DNA of 64,000 nucleotides from Putridiphycobacter sp965230485 (GCA_965230485.1 CBDDLA010000001.1:2232001-2296000), one strand, 5' to 3'. Positions 7,298 to 16,398 are shown, counted from the first letter of the stretch. The notes: generated by a model not told the origin, from the letters alone. Numbers and translations: made by a program.

Positions 7298-10114
7298 CTA
7301 AACTACTACATTCACAATTTTCCCCGGCACTACAATCATCTTTTTAGGGGCTTTACCATCCAACCACTTTTGGGAAGCTTCAGCTTCTAATACCGCTTTT
7401 TCAATATCATCTTTGCTCATATTGGTAGGTAATTCAAGCTTAAAACGCATTTTGCCGTTAAATGATACTGGATAAGCATATGCTGCTTCCACCAAATAAT
7501 CAGGGTTAAAGCTTGGGAATTCAGCATATGATAAACTGCCAGGCGTATTACCCAACTTAGTCCACAACTCTTCGCAAATATGAGGTGCATATGGTGAAAT
7601 CAAAACCACTAAATCAGATAAAATGGCTTTGTCATTACATTTTTGATCTGTCAATTCATTAACGGCTATCATAAAATTGGAGACACCTGTATTAAATGAA
7701 AAACGGTTCAAGTCGTCTTCAATTTTCTTGATTGTTTTATGGAGGGTCTTTAATGATTTCTTATCACTTTCAGTGGGCTCACTGACTGTAAATTGATTAT
7801 TCTCATCATGGAATAAACGCCAGAATTTTCTCAAGAAATTATGAACACCATTAATCCCTTTGGTATCCCAAGGTTTGGCTTGTTCCAATGGCCCTAAAAA
7901 CATTTCATAACAACGCAGAGTATCGGCTCCAAACTTCTCAACCAATTCATCTGGTGTTTGCACATTGTACTTAGATTTTGACATTTTTTCCACTTCATGT
8001 CCACAGATATAAGTGCCATCATCTTCTAAAATAAACTCTGCATTAGCATATTCTGGCAGCCAATTTTTAAAACCTTCAATATCTAGTTGATCGTTATCTA
8101 CCAAAGAGATATCTGCATGTAGTCTTGCTGTTTTATATTGCTTTCTCTTATTAAAAGAAATGAATTTACCTGATTCTTTATCACGGTATACGAAACTCGA
8201 TCGGCCCAAAATCATCCCCTGATTGATCATTTTTTTGAATGGCTCGTTAAACGAAATAAAGCCTTTATCGCATAAAAATTTAGTCCAAAAACGGGAATAT
8301 AATAAGTGCCCAGTGGCATGTTCTGATCCACCAATGTATAAGTCCACTTGATTCCAATAGTCTGCTTTTTCTTTAGATACAAACTCTTTTTCGTTGTGCG
8401 GATCCATGTATCTTAGAAAGTACCAGGACGATCCGGCCCAACCTGGCATGGTATTCAATTCCATAGGCCAGGTACAAACTCCGTTCTGCTTTTCATTAGG
8501 CTTCAGTATCTTTTTATTTCTACACCAACTCCATACTTCAGCGTTACCCAATGGTGGTTCGCCATCCTCGGTTGGCAAATAAGCATCTACTTCCGGCAGT
8601 TCAATGGGTAAAAATTCATCCTCAATCATTTTAGGAGTTCCATTTTCGTAGTACACTGGAAATGGCTCTCCCCAGTATCTTTGTCGAGAAAATACCGCAT
8701 CTCTTAAACGGTAGGTAGTTTGACCGGTGCCACAGCCTTTCTGTTCCATTTGATAAATGGCTAACTTCATGGCTTTTTTAACTGTTAAACCATCTAAAAA
8801 GTCAGAATTTGCGAGTTTCCCTTCTTTTTCGGCGTAAGCCCCTTCAGAGATGTCAACCCCTTCAAAAATATTCTTAATCTCAATGTCAAAATGAGTGGCA
8901 AAATCCCAATCACGCTGATCGCCTGCCGGTACTGCCATCACAGCTCCTGTACCATAGCCCGCCAAGACATAATCGCCAATCCATATTTGAACCTTTTCAC
9001 CGGTAAACGGGTGTAAGGCATAGGCTCCGGTAAACTGACCCGTAATGTTCTTTACGTCAGCCTGACGATCTCGCTCCGTCTTTAAACTGGCTTGTTTTTG
9101 ATAAGCCTCAACAGCCTCTTTTTGGTCATCAGTTGTTAGTTCTGACACCAATTCATGTTCAGGCGCCAAGACCATAAAATTAACGCCAAAAATGGTATCT
9201 GGTCGCGTCGTAAAAACTTCAATAGTATGCTCACTATTTTCTACTTGAAAATGAACTGCCGCTCCAACAGATTTTCCTATCCAGTTGCGCTGTTGTTCCT
9301 TAATTGAATCCGACCAATCTACTGTTTCTAAATCGTTTAATAAACGCTCAGAATAGGCTTTAATACGCATACTCCACTGTCGCATTAGTTTTTGTTCTAC
9401 AGGATGGCCGCCTCTTTCTGACACACCATCTTTTATTTCATCATTGGCTAAAACAGTTCCTAAGGCCGGACACCAATTCACCATTGAATCTGCTAAATAG
9501 GTCAAGCGGTAATTCATTAGAACCGATTGCTGTACTTCTTCAGAATAACCGTTCCATTCATCTGCCGTAAAGGTTTCTGTCTGATCTGTTACTGCTTTTA
9601 TATTGGTATTTCCTTCATTTTCAAAAACGATTTCTAAATTAGAAATATCATCTGCCTTATCGGCTTCAACATTATACCAACTGTTAAACAACTGCTTAAA
9701 AATCCACTGAGTCCACTTATAGTATTTTGGGTTTGAGGTCTGTACTTCGCGATCCCAGTCGAACGAAAAACCAATTTTATCCAATTGTTCACGGTAGCGT
9801 TTTAGGTTTTTCTCTGTAGTGATGGCTGGGTGTTGGCCAGTTTGGATGGCATACTGCTCGGCAGGTAACCCAAAAGAGTCATAACCCATTGGGTGTAACA
9901 CATTGAATCCTTTTAATCGCTTAAATCTAGCATAGATATCGGAAGCAATATAGCCTAAAGGGTGACCAACATGCAAGCCTGCACCTGAAGGATAAGGAAA
10001 CATATCTAAACCATAAAATTTTGGCTTTTCAGAAGTATCCTCAGTCTTAAACGTTTTGTTTTCCGCCCAAAACTGACGCCATTTTGATTCTATGTCCTTA
10101 AAATTATATTCCAT
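7298..10114 (-). CDS. leuS: Leucyl-tRNA synthetase
   Basis: A class I aminoacyl-tRNA synthetase of 938 residues that charges tRNA-Leu. HVGH (residues 48-51) is the HIGH motif, preceded by DMFPYPSGAGL. The editing domain carries TTRPDTIFG and GTGAVMAVPAGDQRDW, the WYFLRYMDP region follows, and EVEKMSKSKYN is the KMSKS loop. I start at the ATG at 10114 because homology begins at MEYNFKDIESKW; a further 36 codons are open upstream but extend into the divergent promoter region of dprA. The length is slightly above the family norm because of a segment after the WCPALGTV region and another before KMSKS. Confidence 0.97.
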   Translation of the reverse strand: MEYNFKDIESKWRQFWAENKTFKTEDTSEKPKFYGLDMFPYPSGAGLHVGHPLGYIASDIYARFKRLKGFNVLHPMGYDSFGLPAEQYAIQTGQHPAITTEKNLKRYREQLDKIGFSFDWDREVQTSNPKYYKWTQWIFKQLFNSWYNVEADKADDISNLEIVFENEGNTNIKAVTDQTETFTADEWNGYSEEVQQSVLMNYRLTYLADSMVNWCPALGTVLANDEIKDGVSERGGHPVEQKLMRQWSMRIKAYSERLLNDLETVDWSDSIKEQQRNWIGKSVGAAVHFQVENSEHTIEVFTTRPDTIFGVNFMVLAPEHELVSELTTDDQKEAVEAYQKQASLKTERDRQADVKNITGQFTGAYALHPFTGEKVQIWIGDYVLAGYGTGAVMAVPAGDQRDWDFATHFDIEIKNIFEGVDISEGAYAEKEGKLANSDFLDGLTVKKAMKLAIYQMEQKGCGTGQTTYRLRDAVFSRQRYWGEPFPVYYENGTPKMIEDEFLPIELPEVDAYLPTEDGEPPLGNAEVWSWCRNKKILKPNEKQNGVCTWPMELNTMPGWAGSSWYFLRYMDPHNEKEFVSKEKADYWNQVDLYIGGSEHATGHLLYSRFWTKFLCDKGFISFNEPFKKMINQGMILGRSSFVYRDKESGKFISFNKRKQYKTARLHADISLVDNDQLDIEGFKNWLPEYANAEFILEDDGTYICGHEVEKMSKSKYNVQTPDELVEKFGADTLRCYEMFLGPLEQAKPWDTKGINGVHNFLRKFWRLFHDENNQFTVSEPTESDKKSLKTLHKTIKKIEDDLNRFSFNTGVSNFMIAVNELTDQKCNDKAILSDLVVLISPYAPHICEELWTKLGNTPGSLSYAEFPSFNPDYLVEAAYAYPVSFNGKMRFKLELPTNMSKDDIEKAVLEAEASQKWLDGKAPKKMIVVPGKIVNVVV

Positions 10115-10236
10115 GGTGATTCTTCGTAAAAAACGCAAAGATAAAAAATTAGGTCGGCTATTAAAAGCTATTGACTCATTTGTAGAAATGTTTAAAACTA
10201 TCGTATTCAGGCTGTCAAGCACTTACATAAAATATT

Positions 10237-10244
10237 TATTTTTG
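10237..10244 (+). promoter_or_regulatory. -7 promoter octamer of dprA
   Basis: TATTTTTG fits TAnnTTTG. It ends nine bases before the dprA ATG at 10254, implying a very short or nearly absent 5' leader. No clear -33 element is seen. Confidence 0.35.
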
Positions 10245-10253
10245 ATTTTAGTG

Positions 10254-11351
10254 ATGGATGAAAAAATATACCAAATAGCGCTTAGCTTATTAAATGGCAT
10301 TGGGCCTAAAAAAGCGAAATTATTAGCGGCATATGTTGGTTCTGTAAGAGGAGTATTTGAAGAGAAGACTTCAGTACTAGCAAAAGTGCCTGGTATTGGA
10401 TCACAGATTTTAAAATCCATCAATAAAAAAGAATGTCTAGAACGTGCTGAATTGGAATTCGAATTTATTCAGAAACATAATATCCAAGCTCATTTTTATC
10501 AAGATGCTTCCTATCCTAAGAAACTAATGCAATGTGATGATGGACCTATTGTTCTATTTACCAAAGGCAATATGGACTTTAACAAACGAAAAAATATTGC
10601 GATTGTTGGCACCAGAAAGGCCACATCATATGGTAAAAATATGACCAGGAAATTCGTCAAGGACTTGCAAGATTATGATGTCCAAATTATCAGCGGATTG
10701 GCTTTTGGCATTGATATTACTGCACATAAAGCAGCCCTGGAATTTAACGTCCCAACCTTGGGTGTTTTAGCACACGGCCTTGATGATTTGTATCCGGTAG
10801 GACACAAATCAACAGCAAAAAAAATGCAAGAATCCGAAGGTGGAATTGTGTCAGAATTTTTAAGCGGTACTGTTGCAGATCCAAAGAATTTTCCAAAACG
10901 GAACCGTATTGTGGCTGGTATTTGTGATGCAACAGTTGTGATGGAGAGCTCACAAAAAGGCGGATCATTAATTACTGCCGGATTAGCCAACGGCTATAAT
11001 CGAGATGTATTTGCTTTTCCGGGTAATGCAGATAAGCTATCGTCGGTTGGTTGTAATTATTTGATTCAAAAAAACAGAGCCCATTTAATCACCTCAGCTC
11101 AAGATATGGTTGATATTTTAGGTTGGCAGAATGAATTGCAAACGGCCTCTATTCAAACCAATTTGTTTACCTCTTTTTCAGAAGAAGAACAACAAATTTT
11201 AACGGTACTTCGTGAAAAAGGAACCACACAAATTGACGATTTACGTCATGCGGTAAGCATGCCAGTCAGTAAACTATCTGTTCAATTATTTAATTTAGAA
11301 ATGAAAGGGGCTATCAGAGCCTTATCAGGAAAGCGATTCGAATTTATTTAG
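10254..11351 (+). CDS. dprA: DNA-processing protein DprA
   Basis: A 365-residue DprA/Smf protein, which loads RecA on incoming single-stranded DNA during transformation. An N-terminal helix-hairpin-helix-like region (LNGIGPKKAKLLAAY, VPGIGSQIL) is followed by the Rossmann-like core: IAIVGTRKATSYG, IISGLAFGIDITAHKAAL, HGLDDLYPVGHKS, FPKRNRIVAGICDATVV and KGGSLITAGLANGYNRDVFAFPG. A C-terminal winged-helix (DML1-like) region covers about residues 305-365. I start at MDEKIYQIAL; upstream codons stay open but overlap the leuS promoter region. The 3' end overlaps the convergent lipoprotein gene by eight bases. Confidence 0.95.
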   Translation: MDEKIYQIALSLLNGIGPKKAKLLAAYVGSVRGVFEEKTSVLAKVPGIGSQILKSINKKECLERAELEFEFIQKHNIQAHFYQDASYPKKLMQCDDGPIVLFTKGNMDFNKRKNIAIVGTRKATSYGKNMTRKFVKDLQDYDVQIISGLAFGIDITAHKAALEFNVPTLGVLAHGLDDLYPVGHKSTAKKMQESEGGIVSEFLSGTVADPKNFPKRNRIVAGICDATVVMESSQKGGSLITAGLANGYNRDVFAFPGNADKLSSVGCNYLIQKNRAHLITSAQDMVDILGWQNELQTASIQTNLFTSFSEEEQQILTVLREKGTTQIDDLRHAVSMPVSKLSVQLFNLEMKGAIRALSGKRFEFI

Positions 11352-11715
11352 TAATTAGAATTTCCAAAATATAACTTGACAGCGGAATGTCAACACCTTC
11401 TTTTTTTTCAGGTGTAACAGATTTTATTTGAAAGGTATAACCTAAAGTGTCAAACGACTTGAAAGAATTGAATGTTAAGGGTGCACCATCCATATCAAAT
11501 TCTGCTACAACTTGTCCTTCCCAAAAACAATTAGCTGGAATAGGACATCTGGAATCTTCCGACACCGTAAACCCAACCAATTTTAAATCTGTACCAACAA
11601 CTTTAACCCTTTGGTCATACCCCATTTTAAACGGCTGACCCAATTCTGCATTCAGACTGGTTTTGCCGCAGCTAACAACGCCGAAAATAATGAATATGAT
11701 AAGAAGCTTTTTCAC
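11344..11715 (-). CDS. Small lipoprotein of unknown function
   Basis: A 123-residue protein. MKKLLIIFIIFGVVSC is a lipoprotein signal with the lipobox Cys at 16. The rest is a predicted beta-rich domain with SRCPIPANCFWEGQVVAEF, whose two cysteines could form a disulfide. The DSRCPxxxxCxWxG motif recurs in small Bacteroidota lipoproteins, but I know no function for it. The stop overlaps the end of dprA. Confidence 0.65.
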   Translation of the reverse strand: MKKLLIIFIIFGVVSCGKTSLNAELGQPFKMGYDQRVKVVGTDLKLVGFTVSEDSRCPIPANCFWEGQVVAEFDMDGAPLTFNSFKSFDTLGYTFQIKSVTPEKKEGVDIPLSSYILEILITK

Positions 11716-11904
11716 TAATAATTTTTACTTTGTAAAGATACTATTTACTGAGAACATTGGATATTTATATTTAGAGAATCAGGTCATTAATTTATTAGAC
11801 TTGAAAATTAAAGCAAAACAATATTCCATTTTTTCAACTCTTTGCAAAACAGCCAATTCACAGCAATTACTTAAATTTGTTTGGTAATGTAAGAAAAATT
11901 AATA

Positions 11905-12630
11905 ATGAAACCTGTTAGTCAACAAATCAATACTTTTCTACTCACACTATTTTTAGCAGTAACATCTAATGCTCAAGGTCAAAAGCAGCTCCACATATAC
12001 AGTACCATTAGCCCTTACGGCCTTGCAATCAATAAAAAAAATGTTGATTATGAAAAGTTTGGAAAAGAAAGCAATCGTTATATTACCTCACAATACTTTT
12101 CACTAGGGATAAGTGAATTATATAAAGAAAACGTAATTTTTGGAATTGAAGCCTCTTTGCAAAAAACTTCCTTCAATGGGTATAAAAACAATCCGTTACC
12201 TATTGAGCTTCCAAATGAATTCGAATGGATATCATCTGAATATAAACTCACAAACGTAAGTAGTAGGTTAGGTATTCAACTCTATTACATCTTCTTAACA
12301 GAAAAAAAGCTTCAGCCTTTATTTGGTGGAGGATTTCACTTAGGGAAGGATAGATTATGGATTGAAAAAGGCACGCAAACTTACAAAAATTTTGCCTCAG
12401 CGGAACTTAGAACCGAAACTTATGAAATTACTTCAGAATGGTCAAGAATTCGCGCTTTTTACAGTTTAAGGTTTGGGGGTATTTACGCAATTAATAGTAA
12501 ATTATCATGTATCATAGCCCTTGAATTATCAGCAGGGTTAATTCGTAATACTTTTCCAGTAAACTACAATCAAGAACGAAAAAATAAATTTGAGCTGGCA
12601 ACGCCAATCACTCTAAGCTACAATTTCTAA
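11905..12630 (+). CDS. Exported outer-membrane beta-barrel-like protein
   Basis: A 241-residue protein with a signal peptide ending near SNAQGQ. The mature part alternates polar and hydrophobic residues in strand-sized blocks (ISPYGLAI, YFSLGISELY, VIFGIEASL, SRLGIQLYYIF, QPLFGGGFHLG, FYSLRFGGIYAI, CIIALELSAGLI) and ends in PITLSYNF. A terminal aromatic Phe is typical of outer-membrane barrels. No specific family was recognised. Confidence 0.55.
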   Translation: MKPVSQQINTFLLTLFLAVTSNAQGQKQLHIYSTISPYGLAINKKNVDYEKFGKESNRYITSQYFSLGISELYKENVIFGIEASLQKTSFNGYKNNPLPIELPNEFEWISSEYKLTNVSSRLGIQLYYIFLTEKKLQPLFGGGFHLGKDRLWIEKGTQTYKNFASAELRTETYEITSEWSRIRAFYSLRFGGIYAINSKLSCIIALELSAGLIRNTFPVNYNQERKNKFELATPITLSYNF

Positions 12631-12777
12631 GATTGTTAAGCACGAGCTTCAGTTTTTTGAGGACTTATACTATTTCTTGCCTTGATGGGAGAGCTGGTAA
12701 AAGTTATGATTCGTATCAATCACCATAAATGTTAAAACCTTAAACGTATATTTGACTAATGACCTTTCCATACAATT

Positions 12778-12828
12778 GTGTAACATAAAATTACTATATT
12801 TAGTGGCTTCACCAACAATTTGTTACAC
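12778..12828. repeat. Inverted repeat GTGTAACA/TGTTACAC
   Basis: GTGTAACA (12778-12785) and its exact complement TGTTACAC (12821-12828) are separated by 35 bases in the gap upstream of the hypothetical gene at 12876. The enclosed DNA is AT-rich and contains a TATATTTA near-match to the -7 box. It could be a regulator site or the remnant of a small mobile element. Confidence 0.35.
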
Positions 12829-12875
12829 GCTTTTAGGATTTACCCATACATTAGGGAGCATTAAAATTATAATTT

Positions 12876-13547
12876 ATGAAAACAGTACTAATCATTCTTT
12901 TATTTGGGCTTGGTTTCAATCTAAATGCATCATTTCGTTTGATTAATATCAATAAAGAAATAACCAATTCAAGTTTTTGTGCGGAGGTAGTTTTTACGGG
13001 TTATGACTCCCTAAAAGTTCCATATTATTCTTCTAAATTTCAACGTGTAATTATTGATTCTATTACAGGTGAAGAAATTGCAGACACAAACTATACTGAT
13101 TCTACATTTATGATGACTGGGATTAGTTTTTTACCTTACCTTAAAAAGGGTGCCAAAATTCAAAAAGCAAATTGCATAGAAAGATATAGTTTGATTAGAT
13201 ATCACGAACGGCCCAAAATACTGCCTAAAAGGATTCCATCTCACGGATTCTGGCCAAAGTTGAATGATACTTGTCTTGTAATTCTAAATGCTTCAGGCTT
13301 TGTATCGACCTTTGCTCTAAAGGTAGATAGTGATTATATTTTTTGGGACCCATATTACAATATCAATTGGATTTCAATTTTTGTTTTTGACCATCCATTT
13401 CTAAAATACCCAAAAGAGCCTTTGATGAAAGTTGGATCATTTGCTGCCGATAAGGCTAAAGATGAAGGTGTAAAAGATTTCTCTTATTTTCACTGTAAAG
13501 TCAAAGTGAAAGATTTTTGGAGTAAGTATGCTACAAAATACGGGTAG
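12876..13547 (+). CDS. Exported protein of unknown function
   Basis: A 223-residue protein with a signal peptide (KTVLIILLFGLGFNLNAS). It has four cysteines (in SSFCAEVVF, KANCIERY, NDTCLVILN and YFHCKVKVK), which could form two disulfides in the periplasm. The N-terminal FCAEVVFTGYDSLKVPYYSS resembles the start of Bacteroidota proteins annotated only as hypothetical. No functional family was recognised. Confidence 0.5.
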   Translation: MKTVLIILLFGLGFNLNASFRLININKEITNSSFCAEVVFTGYDSLKVPYYSSKFQRVIIDSITGEEIADTNYTDSTFMMTGISFLPYLKKGAKIQKANCIERYSLIRYHERPKILPKRIPSHGFWPKLNDTCLVILNASGFVSTFALKVDSDYIFWDPYYNINWISIFVFDHPFLKYPKEPLMKVGSFAADKAKDEGVKDFSYFHCKVKVKDFWSKYATKYG

Positions 13548-13599
13548 TACGAACTGATATTTCTCATACGCTATACCATTACCTCCCAAGAATACTACA

Positions 13600-14073
13600 A
13601 TGACATCATACCAAGAAACACAAAAAATAAAGCAACTTGAAAAAAGAAAAGGTGGCTATTTTTACTTAAAAATTGACTCCGATATTATTGATAAATTCAG
13701 CAGAAAACGGGCCACTAAGATGGTTTGTAAGATTGACAATAAAGTGTCTTATCGCTGTGGATTGAACCACCTAGGAGATGGAAATTTCTATGTAATTGTT
13801 GCGGGAAAATATCTTAAAAAATTAAATAAGGAACTTGGAGAGGAGGTGGATTTTTTAATTGAAGAAGACCCAGATCAGCTTGGAGTGGAAATTCCTGAGG
13901 TACTTACGGTATTTCTAGATCAAGACCAGGAATCGAAAGCCACTTACGATAAACTGACCGACGGAAAAAAAAGAAGCCTGATTTATAGTTTTAATAAAAT
14001 AAAGGACATTGATAAGCAAGTTAAAATTATAATGGATTTCATAGATAAGGAAAGAATTAAAATGAAATTATAA
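13600..14073 (+). CDS. YdeI/OmpD-associated-type protein with DUF1905-like region
   Basis: A 157-residue cytoplasmic protein. The N-terminal 90 residues match the DUF1905 layout (YFYLKIDSDIIDKF, VSYRCGLNHLGDGNFYVIVAGKYLKKLNKELGEEVDFLIEED). The C-terminal part is the YdeI helical region (LTVFLDQDQESKATYDKLTDGKKRSLIYSFNKIKDIDKQVKII). Such proteins are often annotated as bacteriocin-protection or OmpD-associated, and evidence for that role is thin. Confidence 0.65.
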   Translation: MTSYQETQKIKQLEKRKGGYFYLKIDSDIIDKFSRKRATKMVCKIDNKVSYRCGLNHLGDGNFYVIVAGKYLKKLNKELGEEVDFLIEEDPDQLGVEIPEVLTVFLDQDQESKATYDKLTDGKKRSLIYSFNKIKDIDKQVKIIMDFIDKERIKMKL

Positions 14074-14168
14074 AAAACAGTACCTAAAAATGACTATAAT
14101 TTAGTGTGGTTGAAGAATTGACTTGTAAATAAATTCATAATCAGTTTGTTATATACAAATAGAACAAA

Positions 14169-14810
14169 ATGGTAAAATGCTTGATATTTGATTGTGATGG
14201 AACATTAGTTGATAGTGAGTTTCTGTGTAATCTTGGAATTGAAATTAAATTGAGAGATTATGGAATAGAAACTTCCGCTAGTACAATGATGGAAAAATAT
14301 CGAGGTGGAAAATTGGCCGATATTTTAAAATCCATTGAAAAAGAACATAATATCTTGCTAAATGACAATTTCGTTTCAGAATATCGGGAGTTAGTCGAAG
14401 CGCTTTTTGAAATGAAATTAAAACCATGTAAAGGCGTACTAGATTTTTTAAAACTAAACACACTTCCCTTATGCGTGGCTTCAAGTGGTCCAATAAAGAA
14501 AATTAATAAAGCGCTTGAAATAACTCATTTAAAAAAATATTTCGGCAATAATATAGTTAGTTCATACGAAATAAATTCATGGAAACCTGATCCTGACATA
14601 TTTCTTTATGCCGCTAAAAAAATGGGGTTCTACCCCAGCGAGTGTTTAGTTGTAGAAGATAGTTTGAAAGGAATTGAATCGAGACTAGCAGCAGGAATGA
14701 AAACAGTATTATTTGACCCAATAAACCTATATCATAAGGTTAGCGGAGTTCAGCGTATTGATAAAATGAAGAAATTAAATGATATAATATCAGCACATAA
14801 TACTATGTAA
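14169..14810 (+). CDS. HAD-superfamily hydrolase (beta-phosphoglucomutase-like)
   Basis: A 213-residue HAD phosphatase. Motif I IFDCDGTLVDSE carries the two catalytic aspartates, motif II is VASSGP, motif III is the Lys in WKPDPDIFLYAAKKMG, and motif IV is VVEDSLKGIES. A four-helix cap (residues 17-85, including MMEKYRGGKLADIL) places it with phosphoglycolate phosphatase/beta-phosphoglucomutase-type enzymes. The substrate cannot be told. Confidence 0.85.
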   Translation: MVKCLIFDCDGTLVDSEFLCNLGIEIKLRDYGIETSASTMMEKYRGGKLADILKSIEKEHNILLNDNFVSEYRELVEALFEMKLKPCKGVLDFLKLNTLPLCVASSGPIKKINKALEITHLKKYFGNNIVSSYEINSWKPDPDIFLYAAKKMGFYPSECLVVEDSLKGIESRLAAGMKTVLFDPINLYHKVSGVQRIDKMKKLNDIISAHNTM

Positions 14811-14840
14811 TTAAAAGTGGCTTGGTAACCGTTAATCACA

Positions 14841-14876
14841 AAAAAACGGAACAAACTTAGAGTCAATTCCGTTTTT
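14841..14876. terminator. Bidirectional terminator between convergent genes
   Basis: AAAAAACGGAA (14841-14851) and TTCCGTTTTT (14867-14876) form a hairpin with a 15-base loop, flanked by A and T runs on the two sides. It lies between the ends of the HAD gene (plus) and the monooxygenase gene (minus), so it can serve both. Confidence 0.7.
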
Positions 14877-14893
14877 CATCACTTTCACTTTGG

Positions 14894-15271
14894 CTAGGCT
14901 ATCGCGCGTTCGAAGCCGAAAGCTTTTGGTGCAAAAGTTGCATTTAATCCCATTCCAAGGGCCGCTTGTTTCATTTCCTCTGGCACCTCACCGCAAAATA
15001 AGAACTCGCCAGGTATCGCTATTTCTAGTAAGTTCTCAAAATGACCTGCGGCAGTTGTTCCTAGATGAAAACCTACGGCACCAGCATCTGAAAATACATC
15101 CACTACCACCAGCGTTGAAGTTGAATCATCAAAATAACATTGTACATTTAAAGCGCCTGGTTCATTGGCTTGCATTTGAGCTTCAACCTCTCTATAGATT
15201 GATTTTAATTCTTCTGATTTACCTTCTTTTGCGGTCCATTTATAAACGACCATTACATTTTGATTTTCCAT
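14894..15271 (-). CDS. Antibiotic biosynthesis monooxygenase (ABM)-like protein
   Basis: A 125-residue ferredoxin-fold dimeric ABM-type protein: MVVYKWTAKEGKSEELKSIYREV, then GALNVQCYFDDSTSTLVVVDVFSD and a C-terminal extension. Family members are cofactor-free monooxygenases or quinol/heme-handling proteins. The start at 15271 (MENQNVMVVYKW) fits the family; the longer reading begins inside the promoter. A TAAATTTG octamer (complement of 15299-15306) is its likely -7 box. It is divergent from the GlxA-type regulator, and a TTTACGACA repeat abuts its promoter. Confidence 0.75.
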   Translation of the reverse strand: MENQNVMVVYKWTAKEGKSEELKSIYREVEAQMQANEPGALNVQCYFDDSTSTLVVVDVFSDAGAVGFHLGTTAAGHFENLLEIAIPGEFLFCGEVPEEMKQAALGMGLNATFAPKAFGFERAIA

Positions 15272-15306
15272 TTTACTACATTTAAAATTATTACAGTACA
15301 AATTTA

Positions 15307-15366
15307 TGTCGTAAATACACATAATAACATTGTCTTTTACGACATATTACACTATTGTTTACGACA
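15307..15366. promoter_or_regulatory. Three TTTACGACA operator-like repeats in a divergent promoter region
   Basis: Perfect 9-bp copies occur at 15307-15315 (minus orientation), 15336-15344 and 15358-15366 (plus orientation). The two direct copies are 22 bp apart, about two helical turns. The first copy abuts the -7 octamer of the ABM gene, and the third lies between the -33 and -7 elements of the GlxA-type regulator gene. This placement suggests repression of both genes, most simply by that regulator. Confidence 0.7.
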
Positions 15367-15385
15367 AAATAATTAGCTACCTTTG
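15355..15385 (+). promoter_or_regulatory. Promoter of the GlxA-type regulator gene
   Basis: TTG at 15355-15357 and TACCTTTG at 15378-15385 with a 20-base spacer fit the Bacteroidota consensus. The gene starts at 15403. One TTTACGACA repeat fills the 5' half of the spacer. Confidence 0.55.
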
Positions 15386-15402
15386 TCTTAAATTAGATAA
15401 AG

Positions 15403-16398
15403 ATGAAACATATAAGTGTTATAGTCCCGGTGGGGTCAAGCATTGTAGATACGATAATAGCTCCATACAATTTATTGAAGATGGCCATAAAATACCATCA
15501 TAACATCAATAATCTTTCGCAACCATCATTCAAAATTGATTTGGTTGGTATTACCAATGATGTTGTGCTGTATCAGGACCTTTTCAGCATTCAACCCACC
15601 GCAAGTATTGATGAAATTGATCAAACGGATTTCATCATTGTTTCTCCAATCAGCGGAAATTTAGAAAAAGAAGTGCATAACAATATGCCATTTATAGACT
15701 GGATTAAAAAGCAAAGAATTAAAAATGATTCTGAATTGGCAAGTTTATGCAAGGGGGCATTCTTACTTGCTGAGACTGGATTATTAAACGGAAAAAATTG
15801 TTCAACGCATTGGACAGCTCATAACCTGTTTCGACAAAAATATCCCGAAGTAAACCTAATACCAGAAAAAATCATCTGCGAAGATAATGGCATATACTCT
15901 AGCGGCGGAGCTTATTCCATTTTAAATTTCACGCTTTACATAGTAGAAAAACTTTTTGGCAGAGAAACTGCAATTTGGTGTTCTAAAATTTCTGAGATTG
16001 AATTCGATAGAATTAGCCAAAGTGAATTTATTATTTTCAGCGGTCAAAAAGATCATTCGGATACACCAATAAAAAAAGCTCAAATGCACATAGAAAAAAA
16101 CTTCGAAACTAAGTTGAATGTTAATGACATTGCTGCATTAGTAAACATGAACACTAGAAGTTTTTTAAGAAGATTCAAGAAAGCTACTTCAAATACACCG
16201 ATTGAATATATTCAAAGGGTGAAAGTAGAAGCTGCCAAAAAGAAATTGGAGTCGAGCACTAACACGATTCTTGAAGTAATGTATGCCATTGGGTACAATG
16301 ATGAAAATGCTTTTAGATCGACATTCAAAAAACATGCTGGTTTGTCTCCCAAACAATATCAACTAAAATACAATCGCGAAATGGCTTTTAGTTATTAA
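15403..16398 (+). CDS. GlxA-type transcription regulator (DJ-1/PfpI domain plus AraC HTH)
   Basis: A 331-residue regulator. The N-terminal 200 residues form a DJ-1/PfpI-like sensory domain; the nucleophile-elbow region is SELASLCKGAFLLAETGLLNGK, with the Cys kept in SLCKGAF, and STHWTA follows. The C-terminal 100 residues are a double helix-turn-helix AraC domain (LNVNDIAALVNMNTRSFLRRFKKATSNTP and ILEVMYAIGYNDENAFRSTFKKHAGLSPKQY). It probably binds the TTTACGACA repeats in its own promoter and regulates the divergent ABM gene. Confidence 0.88.
   Translation: MKHISVIVPVGSSIVDTIIAPYNLLKMAIKYHHNINNLSQPSFKIDLVGITNDVVLYQDLFSIQPTASIDEIDQTDFIIVSPISGNLEKEVHNNMPFIDWIKKQRIKNDSELASLCKGAFLLAETGLLNGKNCSTHWTAHNLFRQKYPEVNLIPEKIICEDNGIYSSGGAYSILNFTLYIVEKLFGRETAIWCSKISEIEFDRISQSEFIIFSGQKDHSDTPIKKAQMHIEKNFETKLNVNDIAALVNMNTRSFLRRFKKATSNTPIEYIQRVKVEAAKKKLESSTNTILEVMYAIGYNDENAFRSTFKKHAGLSPKQYQLKYNREMAFSY

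Noticed and set aside
10115..10222. 36-codon N-terminal extension of leuS
   Set aside because: LeuS homology starts at MEYNFKDIESKW; the extension runs into the divergent dprA promoter.
10092..10253. 54-codon N-terminal extension of dprA
   Set aside because: It overlaps the leuS start region on the other strand, is rich in Arg/Lys/Leu without DprA similarity, and homology begins at MDEKIYQ.
12752..12946. 64-codon ORF overlapping the start of the hypothetical gene at 12876
   Set aside because: It lacks protein-like composition, spans the inverted repeat and overlaps the better-supported signal-peptide gene in another frame.
14097..14168. Possible small RNA or regulatory element upstream of the HAD gene
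   Set aside because: Only AT-rich sequence with no convincing hairpin, promoter octamer or ORF.
15272..15322. 17-codon extension of the ABM-like gene
   Set aside because: It would place the start within the TTTACGACA operator and -7 box.
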